A DNA stretch of 64,000 bases. Source: Aegilops tauschii subsp. strangulata. Taxonomy: Eukaryota; Streptophyta; Magnoliopsida; Poales; Poaceae. Below the pieces are notes generated by a model that was not told the origin of the DNA, did not search any database, and saw nothing but the letters and a program-made list of their open reading frames with translations. A program made the position numbers and the translations under genes. The stretch covers positions 253,675,135 through 253,739,134 of the forward strand of contig NC_053037.3 in the NCBI RefSeq assembly GCF_002575655.3, read 5' to 3'. Position 1 is the stretch's first letter; each line of letters begins with the position of its first letter. Shown here piece after piece: positions 46,253 to 58,797 of this stretch.

Positions 46253-49200
46253 TTATTGAAATGAAGTCGTCCTCGACGGAAGCTCATCTCCCTCACCCAA
46301 ATAAGGCTTCAAATCTGCAATGTTAAAAGTGGGACTAACCCCAAAATCTGCAGGCAGCTCAAGTTTATATGCATTATCATTTATTTTCTCTAACACCTTC
46401 AAAGGACCATCAGCACGTGGCATTAGCTTTGATTTGCGCAAATCAGGAAATCTATCCTTACGCAAATGTAACCAAACAAGATCTCCAAGTGCAAACACAA
46501 CATGTTTTCTACCCTTATCTCCAGCAAGTTTATATTTAGCATTCATACGCTCAATGTTTTCCTTAGTTAACTCATGCATTTTTAAGATCAATTCAGCACG
46601 TTGTTTGGCATCAAAATTAACCTTCTCTGAAGATGGAAGAGGCAACAAATCATTAGGTGCACGAGGTAGGAAACCATACACAATTTCAAAAGGGCACATC
46701 TTAGTAGTAGAATGCAATGAACGATTATAAGCAAACTCAATATGAGGCAAGCATTCTTCCCACATTTTCTTATTATTCTTCAAAACAGCCCTAAGCATAG
46801 TAGACAATGTTCTATTGACTACTTCAGTTTGTCCATCAGTTTGGGGGTGACAAGTAGTACTAAAAAGCAGTTTAGTCCCCAACTTAGCCCATAAACATCT
46901 CCAAAAGTGGCTAAGAAATTTAGTATCATGATCTGAAACAATAGTATTTGGCACACCATGCAAACGAATAATTTCACGGAAGAACAAATCAGCAACATTA
47001 ACAGCATCATCGCTTTTATGACATGGTATAAAGTGTGCCATTTTTGAGAATCTATCCACGACAACAAATATGCTATCCCTCCCCTTCTTTGTTCGCGGTA
47101 AACCTAAAACAAAGTCCATAGATATATCCTCCCAAGGAACACTAGGTACAGGCAAAGGCATATATAAACCATGAGGATTGAGTCGTGACTTAGCTTTTTG
47201 ACATGTAGTGCAGCGAGCAACAAAACGCTCAACATCCAGTCTCATCTTTGGCCAAAAGAAATGTGTAGCAAGTACGTCCTCCGTCTTATTCACACCAAAG
47301 TGTCCCATTAATCCTCCTCCATGCACCTCCTGCAACAACAAAAGACGAAGAGAGCTAGCTGGAATGCATAGCTTGTTAGCACGGAACACAAATCCATCAT
47401 TAACGACAAACTTGTTCCAGGTTCTTCCTTCTTTACAATTCTGCAAAACATCTTTAAAATCAGCATCATGCACATATTGATCTTTGATGGTCTCCAAACC
47501 AAATATTTTGAAGTCAAGTTGTGAAAGCATAGTATAGCGACGAGACAATGCATCAGCAATAACATTTTCTTTACCCTTCTTGTGTTTAATGACATAAGGG
47601 AAAGTTTCAATGAATTCAACCCATTTAGCATGTCTACGATTCAGTTTAGCTTGACTTTTAATATGTTTCAAAGATTAATGATCAGAATGTATAACAAATT
47701 CTTTGGGCCATAAATAATGTTGCCATGTTTCTAAAGTCTGAACAAGAGCATATAGTTCTTTATCATAACTAGAATAATTCAGACTAGGCCCACTCAATTT
47801 TTCAGAAAAGTATGCAACAGGTTTACCATCTTGTAATAACACACCTCCTAATCCAATTCCACTAGCATCACATTCAAGCTCAAAAGTCTTATTAAAATCA
47901 GGAAGTTGGAGTAAAGGAGCATGTGTCAACTTATCTTTCAATACCGTGAAGGCTTCTTCCTGTGCGGTACCCCAAACAAAAGGCACATCCTTCTTTGTAA
48001 GCTCGTTGAGAGGTGCAGCAATGGTGCTAAAATCTCTCACAAAACGCCTATAGAAACCAGCGAGTCCAAGAAAACTCCGCACTTGTGTGACCGTTTTGGG
48101 CTGCGGCCAACTCTCAATAGCTTCAATCTTGGCTTTATCAACTTCAATTCCCTGTGGAGTAACAACATAGCCAAGAAAAGATACTCGGTCGGTGCAAAAG
48201 GTGCACTTCCCAAGGTTACCAAACAAACGTGCATCACATAGAGCAATAAAAACAGCACGTAAATGTTCCAAATCTTCTTCCAAAGATTTGCTATAAATCA
48301 GTATATCATCAAAATAGACTACCACAAATCGTCCAATGAAAGCACGTAAAACTTCGTTCATTAGTCTCATGAAAGTACTAGGTGCATTAGTTAACCCAAA
48401 AGGCATGACTAACCGCTCACATAAACCAAACTTAGTTTTAAATGCAGTTTTCCATTCATCTCCCAATTTCATACGAATTTGATGGTATCCACTACGCAAA
48501 TCAACTTTGGAGAATATTGTAGAGCCACTCAACTCATCAAGCATATCATCTAGCCTAGGAATAGGATGACGATAACGAATAGTAATATTATTAAGGCGTC
48601 TACAATCAACACACATACGCGACGTACCATCCTTTTTAGGCACTCGTATAATAGGAACAGCACAAGGACCAAGAGATTTGCGTATATAACCTTTGTCGAG
48701 CAGCTCCTGTACTTGACACATAATCTCCTTCGTCTCCTCTGGATTGGTACGGTATGGTGCACGGTTGGGTAGCGATGCACCGGGAATTAAATCAATTTGA
48801 TGCTCAATCCCTCGAATAGGTGGTAATCCCGGTGGCACGTCTTGTGGGAAGACGTCAGCGAACTCCTGCAAAATGTTAGTGATAGCAGGGGGCAAAGAGG
48901 AAGGCACGTCCTCGAATGAAAATAATGCCTCTTTGCACACAAAAGCATAGCAAACAGATTTGTTGAAATCTAGCTCATCAATATCAGATTTTGTGGCAAG
49001 TAAACATGCACTTTTCAATTTAATTTCAGAAACAACACTAGATGGTTTATTATTAGGTTTCATTTGTTGCTCAAATTCTTTTCCCACAATCTGATTTTCA
49101 CTCTTATTTTTCTCCTGTTTTGCTTTATTAGCTCTATTAATGTCATCTTTCAAAATGGAATCAGGAGTCATGGGAAGCAAAGTAATATTTTTATCCTTAT

Positions 49201-49748
49201 GAACAAGAGTATAGTGATTGTTTCTACCATGGTGTACAATTTTTTTATCAAATTGCCATGGTCTACCAAGTAATAAGGAACATGCTTGCATGGGTACCAC
49301 ATCACAATCAACATAATCAGCATATGTAGAGATACTAAAATGCACACGAACAGTACGTGTTACCTTAACCTTGCCGCTGTTGTTGAACCATTGGATGTAC
49401 TAAGGATGTGGATGTGGTCTTGTGGTGAGAGATAGTTTCTCCACCATCTCCATGCTAGCCAAGTTGTTACAGCTCCCTCCATCTATGATGACGCGAACAG
49501 AACGTTCCTTCACAACTCCCTTTGTATGGAACAAATTATGCCTCTGATTTTGCTCTGCTTGTGTGACCTGCACACTCAAAACACGTTGAGCAACTAAACA
49601 TTCATACCTGTCAGCGTCTTCAGGAGCCATGTATTGCGTCTCATTTTCAGAATCATCTCCACCATGTTCTTCACGTGTTATAAGAGCCAAAGTCTCCTCA
49701 TCATAGTCACTAGCGGACTCATACCCACCATCCTCAGTAGCAATCATC
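46253..49748 (-). pseudogene. pol and 3' gag of A3, three nonsense changes
   Basis: This is colinear with A4. Stops lie at about 46252 (in the purine tract, GAA to TAA), about 47673 (GAA to TAA in the RNase H region) and about 49402 (TAC to TAG after the protease). Open pieces are 46253-47671, 47675-49345 and 49400-49747. RT with YFDD and the integrase DDE residues are retained. The 3' half of gag ends at 49748, where A4 is inserted. Confidence 0.9.
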
Positions 49749-50670
49749 TGATAGAGGCAAAGGTGTCCCGTCTTTCGATGAGATGATGGATATCGCTTTG
49801 GTGGAAGTCGACTTTGACGATCCGACTACGAACGTGCGAGGACGTCGCGCCTTAGCAATCGCTAAACCAACTCCGAGAGGTTATCGACCACGCCGGAGCA
49901 CGATCAACCTGACCACGAGGGTCTGTTTCCTGCGAGCAAACGAAGAACAAGCAAGAAACTGAGATTGCAATCTGGATATTGCGAATATAAGATGAAAACT
50001 TTATTGATCAAGGTGGAGTTCTGTGACGCCTTTGTCTGGTCGCTGAACACAAACGAAGTACGCGAAGTTGCAGCTATGGCGAACTTTTAATCTAAACAAA
50101 ACCCAAAGTCTAAACGACGCCCTAAGGGCTGTATATATGGAGGAAGAGGGGGGGGGGGAATTTCGTGGCCCTTGAGGAAGGGGTCCGAAACCAACCCTAT
50201 CTCTTGTTTCCCCACACATACGGACTCTAAAAACAGCCTATACTGATGTATTTCGAAATTACATGGGCCTGGCCCAATAATAAGGTGACGCAGCACCTAG
50301 AATAGCCTCTGGACGAAAGTTATGAAGTAGCATCTTGTATATTTCGTCCAAGGTTTCATGCACGCATTATGGTGGCTTCAACGTCTTGAAATCATCACTT
50401 GTAACTCCGTTCTTGTTCCCCATGCGCATGCCATCATCTCCATGCTTGTTCTTGCTCCAATGTTCATCCTTCTCAAAGCTAGGCCCTTCATTTGTAAGCA
50501 AAACAAATGTATCCAATTTAGGCAGCATCATATTCTCATGAATATTAGAATCATTACCAAGAAACGAAAGTACCTGGTAATTTAATTGGCGTGCGCGAGC
50601 TCTAGTAATTGGTCCAGTATGTATAGCAGCAGGGGCTGTGGGTGTAACAATGGTATTGATGTCCTCATCA
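49749..50670 (-). repeat. 3' LTR of A4 (922 bp)
   Basis: TGATAGAGGC...CTCATCA. It encodes the last roughly 100 codons of gag-pol and carries the longer G run near 50147-50158. Confidence 0.96.
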
Positions 50671-53600
50671 TCCTCCCCTTCTTGAAATGAAGTCGTCCTC
50701 GACGGAAGCTCATCTTCCTCACCCAAATAAGGCTTCAAATCTGCAATGTTAAAAGTGGGACTAACCCCAAAATCTGCAGGCAGCTCAAGTTTATATGCAT
50801 TATCATTTATTTTCTCTAACACCTTAAAAGGACCATCAGCACGTGGCATTAGCTTTGATTTGCGCAAATCAGGAAATCTATCCTTACGCAAATGTAACCA
50901 AACAAGATCTCCAGGTGCAAACACAACATGTTTTCTACCCTTATCTCCAGCAAGTTTATATTTAGCATTCATACGCTCAATGTTTTCCTTAGTTAACTCA
51001 TGCATTTTTAAGATCAATTCAGCACGTTGTTTAGCATCAAAATTAACCTTCTCCGAAGATGGAAGAGGCAACAAATCAATAGGTGCACGAGGTAGGAAAC
51101 CATACACAATTTCAAAAGGGCACATCTTAGTAGTAGAATGCAATGAACGATTATAAGCAAACTCAATATGAGGCAAGCATTCTTCCCACATTTTCTTATT
51201 ATTCTTCAAAACAGCCCTAAGCATAGTAGACAATGTTCTATTGACTACTTCAGTTTGTCCATCAGTTTGGGGGTGACAAGTAGTACTAAAAAGCAGTTTA
51301 GTCCCCAACTTAGCCCATAAACATCTCCAAAAGTGGCTAAGAAATTTAGTATCACGATCGGAAACAATAGTATTTGGCACACCATGCAAGCGAATAATTT
51401 CACGAAAGAACAAATCAGCAACATTAACAGCATCATCGCTTTTATGACATGGTATAAAGTGTGCCATTTTCGAGAATCTATCCACGACAACAAATATGCT
51501 ATCCCTCCCCTTCTTTGTTCGAGGTAAACCTAAAACAAAGTCCATAGATATATCCTCCCAAGGAACACTAGGTACAGGCAAAGGCATATATAAACCATGA
51601 GGATTGAGTCGTGACTTTGCTTTTTGACATGTAGTGCAGCGAGCAACAAAACGCTCAACATCCCGTCTCATCTTTGGCCAAAAGAAATGTGTAGCAAGTA
51701 CGTCCTCTGTCTTCTTCACGCCAAAGTGTCCCATTAATCCTCCGCCATGCGCCTCCTGCAACAACAAAAGACGAAGAGAGCTAGCTGGAATGCATAGCTT
51801 GTTAGCACGGAACACAAATCCATCATTAACGACAAACTTGTTCCAGGTTCTTCCTTCTTTACAATTCTGCAATACATATTTAAAATCAGCATCATGCACA
51901 TATTGATCTTTGATGGTCTCCAAACCAAATATTTTGAAGTCAAGCTGTGAAAGCATAGTATAGCGACGAGACAATGCATCAGCAATAACATTTTCTTTAC
52001 CCTTCTTGTGTTTAATGACATAAGGGAAAGTTTCAATGAATTCAACCCATTTAGCATGTCTACGATTCAGTTTAGCTTGACTTTTAATATGTTTCAAAGA
52101 TTCATGATCAGAATGTATAACAAATTCTTTGGGCCATAAATAATGTTGCCATGTTTCTAAAGTCCGAACAAGAGCATATAGTTCTTTATCATAAGTAGAA
52201 TAATTCAGACTAGGCCCACTCAATTTTTCAGAAAAGTATGCAACAGGTTTGCCATCTTGTAATAACACACCTCCTAATCCAATGCCACTAGCATCACATT
52301 CAAGCTCAAAAGTCTTATTAAAATCAGGAAGTTGGAGTAAAGGAGCATGTGTCAACTTATCTTTCAATACCGTGAAGGCTTCTTCCTGTGCGGTACCCCA
52401 AACAAAAGGCACATCCTTCTTTGTAAGCTCGTTGAGAGGTGCAGCAATGGTGCTAAAATCTCTCACAAAACGCCTATAGAAACCAGCGAGTTCAAGAAAA
52501 CTCCGCACTTGTGTGACCGTTTTGGGCTGCGGCCAACTCTCAATAGCTTCAATCTTGGCTTTATCAACTTCAATTCCCTGTGGAGTAACAACATAGCCAA
52601 GAAAAGATACTCGGTCGGTGCAAAAGGTGCACTTCCCAAGGTTACCAAACAAACGTGCATCACGTAGAGCAATAAAAACAGCACGTAAATGTTCCAAATG
52701 TTCTTCCAAAGATTTGCTATAAATCAGTATATCATCAAAATAGACTACCACAAATCGTCCAATGAAAGCACGTAAAACTTCGTTCATTAGTCTCATGAAA
52801 CTACTAGGTGCATTAGTTAACCCAAAAGGCATGACTAACCACTCATATAAACCAAACTTAGTTTTAAAGGCAGTTTTCCATTCATCTCCCAATTTCATAC
52901 GAATTTGACGGTATCCACTACGCAAATCAACTTTGGAGAATATTGTAGAGCCACTCAATTCATCAAGCATATCATCTAGCCTAGGAATAGGATGACGATA
53001 ACGAATAGTAATATTATTAATGCCTCTACAATCAACACACATACGCGACGTACCATCCTTTTTAGGCACGAGTATAATAGGAACAGCACAAGGACTAAGA
53101 GATTCGCGTATATAACCTTTGTCAAGCAGCTCCTGTACTTGACGCATAATCTCCTTCGTCTCCTCTGGATTGGTACGGTATGGTGCACGGTTGGGTAGCG
53201 ATGCACCGGGAATTAAGTCAATTTGATGCTCAATCCCTCGAATAGGTGGTGATCCCGGTGGCACGTCTTGTGGGAAGACGTCAGCGAACTCCTGCAAAAT
53301 GTTAGTGACAGCAGGGGGCAAAGGGGAAGGCACGTCCTCGAATGAAAATAATGCCTCTTTGCACACAAAAGCATAGCAAACAGATTTGTGGAAATCTAGG
53401 TCATCAATATCAGATTTTGTGGCAAGTAAACATGCACTTTTCAATTTAATTTCAGAAACAACACTAGATGGTTTATTATTAGGTTTCATTTGTTGCTCAA
53501 ATTCCTTTGCCACAATCTGATTTTCACTCTTATTTTTCTCCTGTTTTGCTTTATTAGCTCTATTAATGTCATCTTTCAAAATGGAATCAGGAGTCATAGG

Positions 53601-55490
53601 AAGCAAAGTAATATTTTTATCCTTATGAACAAGAGTATACTGATTGTTTCTACCATGGTGTACAGAATTTTTATCAAATTGCCATGGTCTACCTAGTAAT
53701 AAGGAACATGCTTGCATGGGTACCACATCACAATCAACATAATCAGCATATGTAGAGATACTAAAATGCACACGAACGGTACGTGTTACCTTTACCTTGC
53801 CGCTGTTGTTGAACCATTGGATGTAGTAAGGATGTGGATGTGGTCTTGTGGTGAGAGATAGCTTCTCCACCATCTCCATGCTAGCCAAGTTGTTACAGCT
53901 CCCTCCATCGATGATGACGCGAACAGAACGTTCCTTCACAACTCCCTTTGTATGGAACAAATTATGCCTCTGATTTTGCTCTGCTTGTGTGACCTGCACA
54001 CTCAAAACACGTTGAGCAACTAAACATTCATACCTGTCAGTGTCTTCAGGAGCCATGTATTGCGTCTCATTTTCAGAATCATCTCCACCATGTTCTTCAC
54101 GTGTAATAAGAGCCAAAGTCTCCTCATCATAGTCACTAGCGGACTCATACCCACCATCCTCAGTAGCAATCATGACACGCTGAGATTTGCATTCTCTCGC
54201 AAAATGTCCTCTTCCCTTACAACGACGACAAATAATATCACTTGTGTGCCCTGTCGATGCCATGGAAGAAGAAGAGCTCTGCGCAGGCCCGGCAGGCGTG
54301 CTCTTGGCAGAGAGTGGTGGTTGTGCCTGCTTTCTTGTATCACGGCTGGAGGTGGCACCTGATGGAGGTGATGGTGAAGTGGAAGTAGAAGATGCACGCG
54401 GTGTCCATGATGAAGGTCGACCTGCAGAAAAGTTAGTTCGCGCCAATGGCTGTCGATCCTGCACTTCACGTTCAGCTTTACAAGCAAGATGGAATAAACG
54501 AGTGATATTATTATAATCCTTATACTCTAGAATGGTCTGAATCTCTTTATTTAATCCACCCATAAAACGTGCAAGCATAGCTTCATTCTCCTCAACAATA
54601 CCACATCTAATCATGCCAGTTTGTAATTCCTGATAATATTCTTCTACAGAATTTTTCCCTTGTCTTAAACGCTGCAATTTTTGAAGTAATTCACGTTGAT
54701 AATATGGTGGAACCCAACGAGTACGCATAGCAGTTTTCAAAGCAGCCCAAGTAGTTGGAACAGGATATAATCTACAATGTTCAGACCACCAAACACATGC
54801 AAAGCTAGTGAAAGCACAAACAGCAGCAGGAACACGTCTCTCCTCAGGATATTGTAAACATGTAAATCGTTGTTCAGTTTCTAACTCCCAAGTAAGATAT
54901 ATATCAGGAACATATCTACCCTCAAATGGTGGAATATTCAATTTCAGTTTAGGGAGATGGTCATGATCTCGTACCTGAGGTGGTAGTGCCGGCCTACCGT
55001 TGCGAATATATACCTGAGGTCGACCTGCTGGTGGTGGTGCTGGTGGCTGCACGTAGTTCTGATTTTGATCAACCTCATCCTCATAATCGCCCGCATAATC
55101 GTCATCCTCCTCAGCCGCCGCAGGAGCAGGAGCCAAAGAAGCATCAACAGTAGGTGCAGCAGCACCCGAATTTTGACCAATCTCAATTGGAACGCGCTGT
55201 GCCCGTCCCACTTGATTTGGAAGGCGGCGTTGGAGATGTGGTTGTTGTTGTTGTAGAGGTGCGACATGTGCAGCCGGTGGTGGTTGGGGAAGACGCTTGA
55301 GTAATTCAGTAAACTTGTTATCCAGCTTTGTCTCAAACGACTTCTCCACGGCATCTATCTTCTCCATAGCCTCTTCAAATCTGTTTAGCACATCTCCCAC
55401 CTGGCCACTCATCATTTGCTGAAATTTATCATGCAACTCCTTGTTCGTCATGTTCTCCCAATCAGTCTCATCGGCTTGTGAACCTGCCAT
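50367..55490 (-). CDS. gag-pol: Gag-pol polyprotein of A4 (intact)
   Basis: A single frame encodes all retrotransposition proteins. The start MAGSQ at 55490 is preferred over the in-frame ATG 21 nt upstream (55511) because of its ACCATGG context and conservation in A6. Numbering from the upstream ATG (1,714 residues): gag about 195-345 with WW at 241-242; CCHC knuckle C428/C431/H436/C441; protease motif IIDGGS near 533-538 (DGG rather than the usual DTG/DSG); RT about 780-960 with YFDD at 924-927; RNase H from ECDASG (D1073); integrase with H1255/H1262/C1292/C1295 and D1324, D1385, E1421 (35-residue D-E spacing); and a GPF motif near 1560. The last roughly 100 residues, with [11 protein letters not shown], are encoded by the 3' LTR. 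Domain order PR-RT-RH-IN is Ty3/gypsy. Assignment to the CRM clade is from general resemblance. Confidence 0.95.
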   Translation of the reverse strand: MAGSQADETDWENMTNKELHDKFQQMMSGQVGDVLNRFEEAMEKIDAVEKSFETKLDNKFTELLKRLPQPPPAAHVAPLQQQQPHLQRRLPNQVGRAQRVPIEIGQNSGAAAPTVDASLAPAPAAAEEDDDYAGDYEDEVDQNQNYVQPPAPPPAGRPQVYIRNGRPALPPQVRDHDHLPKLKLNIPPFEGRYVPDIYLTWELETEQRFTCLQYPEERRVPAAVCAFTSFACVWWSEHCRLYPVPTTWAALKTAMRTRWVPPYYQRELLQKLQRLRQGKNSVEEYYQELQTGMIRCGIVEENEAMLARFMGGLNKEIQTILEYKDYNNITRLFHLACKAEREVQDRQPLARTNFSAGRPSSWTPRASSTSTSPSPPSGATSSRDTRKQAQPPLSAKSTPAGPAQSSSSSMASTGHTSDIICRRCKGRGHFARECKSQRVMIATEDGGYESASDYDEETLALITREEHGGDDSENETQYMAPEDTDRYECLVAQRVLSVQVTQAEQNQRHNLFHTKGVVKERSVRVIIDGGSCNNLASMEMVEKLSLTTRPHPHPYYIQWFNNSGKVKVTRTVRVHFSISTYADYVDCDVVPMQACSLLLGRPWQFDKNSVHHGRNNQYTLVHKDKNITLLPMTPDSILKDDINRANKAKQEKNKSENQIVAKEFEQQMKPNNKPSSVVSEIKLKSACLLATKSDIDDLDFHKSVCYAFVCKEALFSFEDVPSPLPPAVTNILQEFADVFPQDVPPGSPPIRGIEHQIDLIPGASLPNRAPYRTNPEETKEIMRQVQELLDKGYIRESLSPCAVPIILVPKKDGTSRMCVDCRGINNITIRYRHPIPRLDDMLDELSGSTIFSKVDLRSGYRQIRMKLGDEWKTAFKTKFGLYEWLVMPFGLTNAPSSFMRLMNEVLRAFIGRFVVVYFDDILIYSKSLEEHLEHLRAVFIALRDARLFGNLGKCTFCTDRVSFLGYVVTPQGIEVDKAKIEAIESWPQPKTVTQVRSFLELAGFYRRFVRDFSTIAAPLNELTKKDVPFVWGTAQEEAFTVLKDKLTHAPLLQLPDFNKTFELECDASGIGLGGVLLQDGKPVAYFSEKLSGPSLNYSTYDKELYALVRTLETWQHYLWPKEFVIHSDHESLKHIKSQAKLNRRHAKWVEFIETFPYVIKHKKGKENVIADALSRRYTMLSQLDFKIFGLETIKDQYVHDADFKYVLQNCKEGRTWNKFVVNDGFVFRANKLCIPASSLRLLLLQEAHGGGLMGHFGVKKTEDVLATHFFWPKMRRDVERFVARCTTCQKAKSRLNPHGLYMPLPVPSVPWEDISMDFVLGLPRTKKGRDSIFVVVDRFSKMAHFIPCHKSDDAVNVADLFFREIIRLHGVPNTIVSDRDTKFLSHFWRCLWAKLGTKLLFSTTCHPQTDGQTEVVNRTLSTMLRAVLKNNKKMWEECLPHIEFAYNRSLHSTTKMCPFEIVYGFLPRAPIDLLPLPSSEKVNFDAKQRAELILKMHELTKENIERMNAKYKLAGDKGRKHVVFAPGDLVWLHLRKDRFPDLRKSKLMPRADGPFKVLEKINDNAYKLELPADFGVSPTFNIADLKPYLGEEDELPSRTTSFQEGEDDEDINTIVTPTAPAAIHTGPITRARARQLNYQVLSFLGNDSNIHENMMLPKLDTFVLLTNEGPSFEKDEHWSKNKHGDDGMRMGNKNGVTSDDFKTLKPP
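50671..50683 (-). other. Polypurine tract of A4
   Basis: The minus strand reads AAGAAGGGGAGGA directly before the LTR start TGATGAGG. It is translated as QEGED. Confidence 0.9.
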
Positions 55491-56722
55491 GGTTAGCAGC
55501 AAAAGAAACACAAAAGAATATGATCCTGCAGACTACTAGAAGTGGTGGTGATGGTGGTGTGTCACAAAACCTTCAAGCGAATCTCAAATTCTTACCAGTT
55601 CTTACCCAGCAGCAGGTGGTGATCGGCAACCGTTGTAGTCAAAAACTCTCAAAGCTTGGATATAGCGATTACCAGGAAGAGTCAAACGCACGATGTAGAC
55701 TTATGTGGAGCTGGGAAGGCTTATAATATGGTAGCAAAATGGTAAGCAATAATCAATTCAGAGATGCAAAGTTGAATAAACGCTCAACGACGGTACTGTG
55801 CTGGTCCTAGGCTAGACCGTGCTAGAGACGCGAGCCTAGAACACTAACAAAATCACGGCGCTGCACGTAAACAAGGGAAAAGCACACTCTGGAAAAAAAA
55901 AATTCGCTCTTTTTTTTTTTTGCGCTCCTCTTTTTTTTTTTTTTTTTGCGAAAAATCACTATAGTGGCGAGTGTCTCAAAACTCTTCCCAGGTCAAACTG
56001 ACAGGATGGGCACAAAATTTTTTGACTATTTTTTTTTTCGGAAATCAGGGCAGCGACGACGAAAAAGTGCGACAAAAAATCACTATGATGGCGAGTGTCT
56101 CAAAACACTACCCGGGGCCTAAAAATAGGATAGGGAAAAAATATTTTTGGTTGCCGAAATTTTGGCCTAAAAACTGCCCGGGGGTCTCCAGACTCTTTTT
56201 TTCCGAGACCTACTCAGGCAAGGAAACACGAAACGGAAAATATATGGATCTCTAAAACCAACCGAATATGAAAAGAACTCGGATTGGTGGTGGATATATG
56301 GCGGTAGGATATGGCAGCGGTGGTGGTATATGGTAGCGGTAGTGGTATATGGATACGGATCGGTGGTGGTATATGGATACGGATTGGTGGTGGTATATGG
56401 ATACGGATGCAAAGCGGTGGCGGATAAGCAATGGTGGTAGATGGCAAGGCGATGATGATGGTGCGGCGGCGGCGTGACAACTTATGACCAGAACTCGAAA
56501 CTCTAAAAGACTAGGCTCTAAGACCAGCAACTTGACACGACGATGCAACCGCAAATTCAACAAAGCAAAAACCCTAAAAAGATTATGCAAAGGCTCAGAT
56601 TGGTTCGGATATGATGAACTAACCCTAATTTTTTTTGTGGCTTTTTCGTGGACTGTAGGTATGAAGAACAGACTCGATCTAAACTATGAAAAACTGTAAA
56701 ATCTCACCGAGCAACCTGGAAA
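55491..56722 (-). other. Leader of A4
   Basis: This is non-coding. It contains A/T homopolymers near 55893-55950 and a duplicated block around GCGAGTGTCTCAAAAC (about 55967 and 56092). About three good copies of the 24-bp minisatellite lie at 56315-56409, one fewer than in A1. Confidence 0.82.
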
Positions 56723-56732
56723 TCTGATACCA
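56723..56732 (-). other. Primer-binding site of A4
   Basis: TGGTATCAGA on the minus strand, 2 nt inside the 5' LTR. Priming by initiator tRNA-Met is inferred. Confidence 0.88.
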
Positions 56733-56734
56733 AT

Positions 56735-57652
56735 TGATAGAGGCAAAGGTGTCCCGTCTTTCGAAGAGATGATGGATATCGCTTTGGTGGAAGTCGACTT
56801 TGACGATCCGACTACGAACGTGCGAGGACGTCGCGCCTTAGCAATCGCTAAACCAACTCCGAGAGGTTATCGACCACGCCGGAGCACGATCAACCTGACC
56901 ACGAGGGTCTGTTTCCTGCGAGCAAACGAAGAACAAGCAAGAAACTGAGATTGCAATCTGGATATTGCGAATATAAGATGAAAACTTTATTGATCAAGGT
57001 GGAGTTCTGTGACGCCTTTGTCTGGTCGCTGAACACAAACGAAGTACGCGAAGTTGCAGCTATGGCGAACTTTTAATCTAAACAAAACCCAAAGTCTAAA
57101 CGACGCCCTAAGGGCTGTATATATGGAGGAAGAGGGGGGGAATTTCGTGGCCCTTGAGGAAGGGGTCCGAAACCAACCCTATCTCTTGTTTCCCCACACA
57201 TACGGACTCTAAAAACAGCCTATACTGATGTATTTCGAAATTACATGGGCCTGGCCCAATAATAAGGTGACGCAGCACCTAGAATAGCCTCTGGACGAAA
57301 GTTATGAAGTAGCATCTTGTATATTTCGTCCAAGGTTTCATGCACGCATTATGGTGGCTTCAACGTCTTGAAATCATCACTTGTAACTCCGTTCTTGTTC
57401 CCCATGCGCATGCCATCATCTCCATGCTTGTTCTTGCTCCAATGTTCATCCTTCTCAAAGCTAGGCCCTTCATTTGTAAGCAAAACAAATGTATCCAATT
57501 TAGGCAGCATCATATTCTCATGAATATTAGAATCATTACCAAGAAACGAAAGTACCTGGTAATTTAATTGGCGTGCGCGAGCTCTAGTAATTGGTCCAGT
57601 ATGTATAGCAGCAGGGGCTGTGGGTGTAACAATGGTATTGATGTCCTCATCA
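56735..57652 (-). repeat. 5' LTR of A4 (918 bp)
   Basis: Same ends as the 3' LTR. It would drive transcription of A4 toward lower coordinates. Confidence 0.96.
57117..57126 (-). promoter_or_regulatory. TATA-like element of A4 5' LTR
   Basis: CCATATATAC on the minus strand is the only TATA-like stretch in the middle of the LTR and is conserved in all A LTRs here. Confidence 0.55.
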
Positions 57653-57657
57653 TCATC

Positions 57658-58797
57658 ACACGCTGAGATTTGCATTCTCTCGCATAATGTCCTCTTCCCT
57701 TACAACGACGACAAATAATATCACTTGTGTGCCCTGTTGACGCCATGGAAGAAGAAGAGCTCTGCGCAGGCCCGGCAGGTGTGCTCTTGGCAGAGAGTGG
57801 TGGTTGTGCCTGCTTTCTTGTATCACAGCTGGAGGTGGCACCTGATGGAGGTGATGGTGAAGTGGAAGTAGAGGATGCACGTGGTGTCCATGATGAAGGT
57901 CGACCTGCAGAAAAGTTAGTTCGCGCCAATGCCTGTCGATCCTGCACTTCACGTTCAGCTTTACAAGCAAGATGGAATAAACGAGTGATATTATTATAAT
58001 CCTTATACTCTAGAATGGTCTGAATCTCTTTATTTAATCCACCCATAAAACGTGCAAGCATAGCTTCATTCTCCTCAACAATACCACATCTAATCATGCC
58101 AGTTTGTAATTCCTGATAATATTCTTCTACAGAATTTTTCCCTTGTCTTAAGCGCTGCAATTTTTGAAGTAATTCACGTTGATAATATGGTGGAACCCAA
58201 CGAGTACGCATAGCAGTTTTCAAAGCAGCCCAAGTAGCTGGAACAGGATATAATCTACAATGTTCAGACCACCAAACACATGCAAAGCTAGTGAAAGCAC
58301 AAACAGCAGCAGGAACACGTCTCTCCTCAGGATATTGTAAACATGTAAATCGTTGTTCAGTTTCTAACTCCCAAGTAAGATATATATCAGGAACATATCT
58401 ACCCTCAAATGGTGGAATATTCAATTTCAGTTTAGGGAGATGGTCATGATCTCGTACCTGAGGTGGTGGTGCCGGCCTACCGTTGCGAATATATACCTGA
58501 GGTCGACCTGCTGGTGGTGGTGCTGGTGGCTGCACGTAGTTCTGATTTTGATCAACCTCATCCTCATAATCGCCCGCATAATCGTCATCCTCCTCAGCCG
58601 CCGCAGTAGCAGGAGCCAAAGAAGCATCAACAGTAGGTGCAGCGGCACCCGAATTTTGACCAGTCTCAATTGGAACGCGCTGTGCTCGTCCCACTTGATT
58701 TGGAAGGCAGCGTTGGAGATGTGGTTGTTGTTGTTGTAGAGGTGCGACATATGCAGCCGGTGGTGGTTGGGGAAGACGCTTGAGTAATTCAGTAGGG
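57658..58797 (-). pseudogene. 5' gag part of A3 beyond A4
   Basis: This continues A3 gag upstream of the A4 insertion: the knuckle ([14 protein letters not shown]), the WW gag core, the acidic and Pro-rich N-terminal part, then KRLPQPPP. It is open throughout but ends at about residue 65 of gag, where an inverted leader fragment begins. Confidence 0.9.

Larger units (their letters stand above)
49749..57652 (-). mobile_element. Element A4: intact, very young autonomous Ty3/gypsy (CRM-like) element
   Basis: This 7,904-bp element has LTRs of 922 and 918 bp, a PBS, a leader, one uninterrupted gag-pol frame and a purine tract. The target duplication TCATC (49744-49748 and 57653-57657) lies in the gag of A3, which reads through when A4 is removed. 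The LTRs differ by one substitution (T/A in CGATGAG/CGAAGAG) and by a G run of 11 versus 7. By sequence it is complete and might be functional. Confidence 0.96.
45330..58797 (-). mobile_element. Element A3: family-A copy, 5'-truncated, split by A4
   Basis: The 3' LTR (45330-46244) and pol to gag (46245-49748) continue as gag at 57658-58797 after the nested A4. At 58797 the gag sequence stops and A leader sequence follows in the opposite orientation, so the start codon, leader and 5' LTR are missing. A possible target duplication (CATAC, 45325-45329) cannot be paired. Confidence 0.88.

Noticed and set aside
50367..55490. Endogenous pararetrovirus or retrovirus with envelope
   Set aside because: The order PR-RT-RH-IN with true LTRs, PBS, purine tract and 5-bp duplication is that of a Ty3/gypsy retrotransposon. 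No envelope or movement-protein frame is present.
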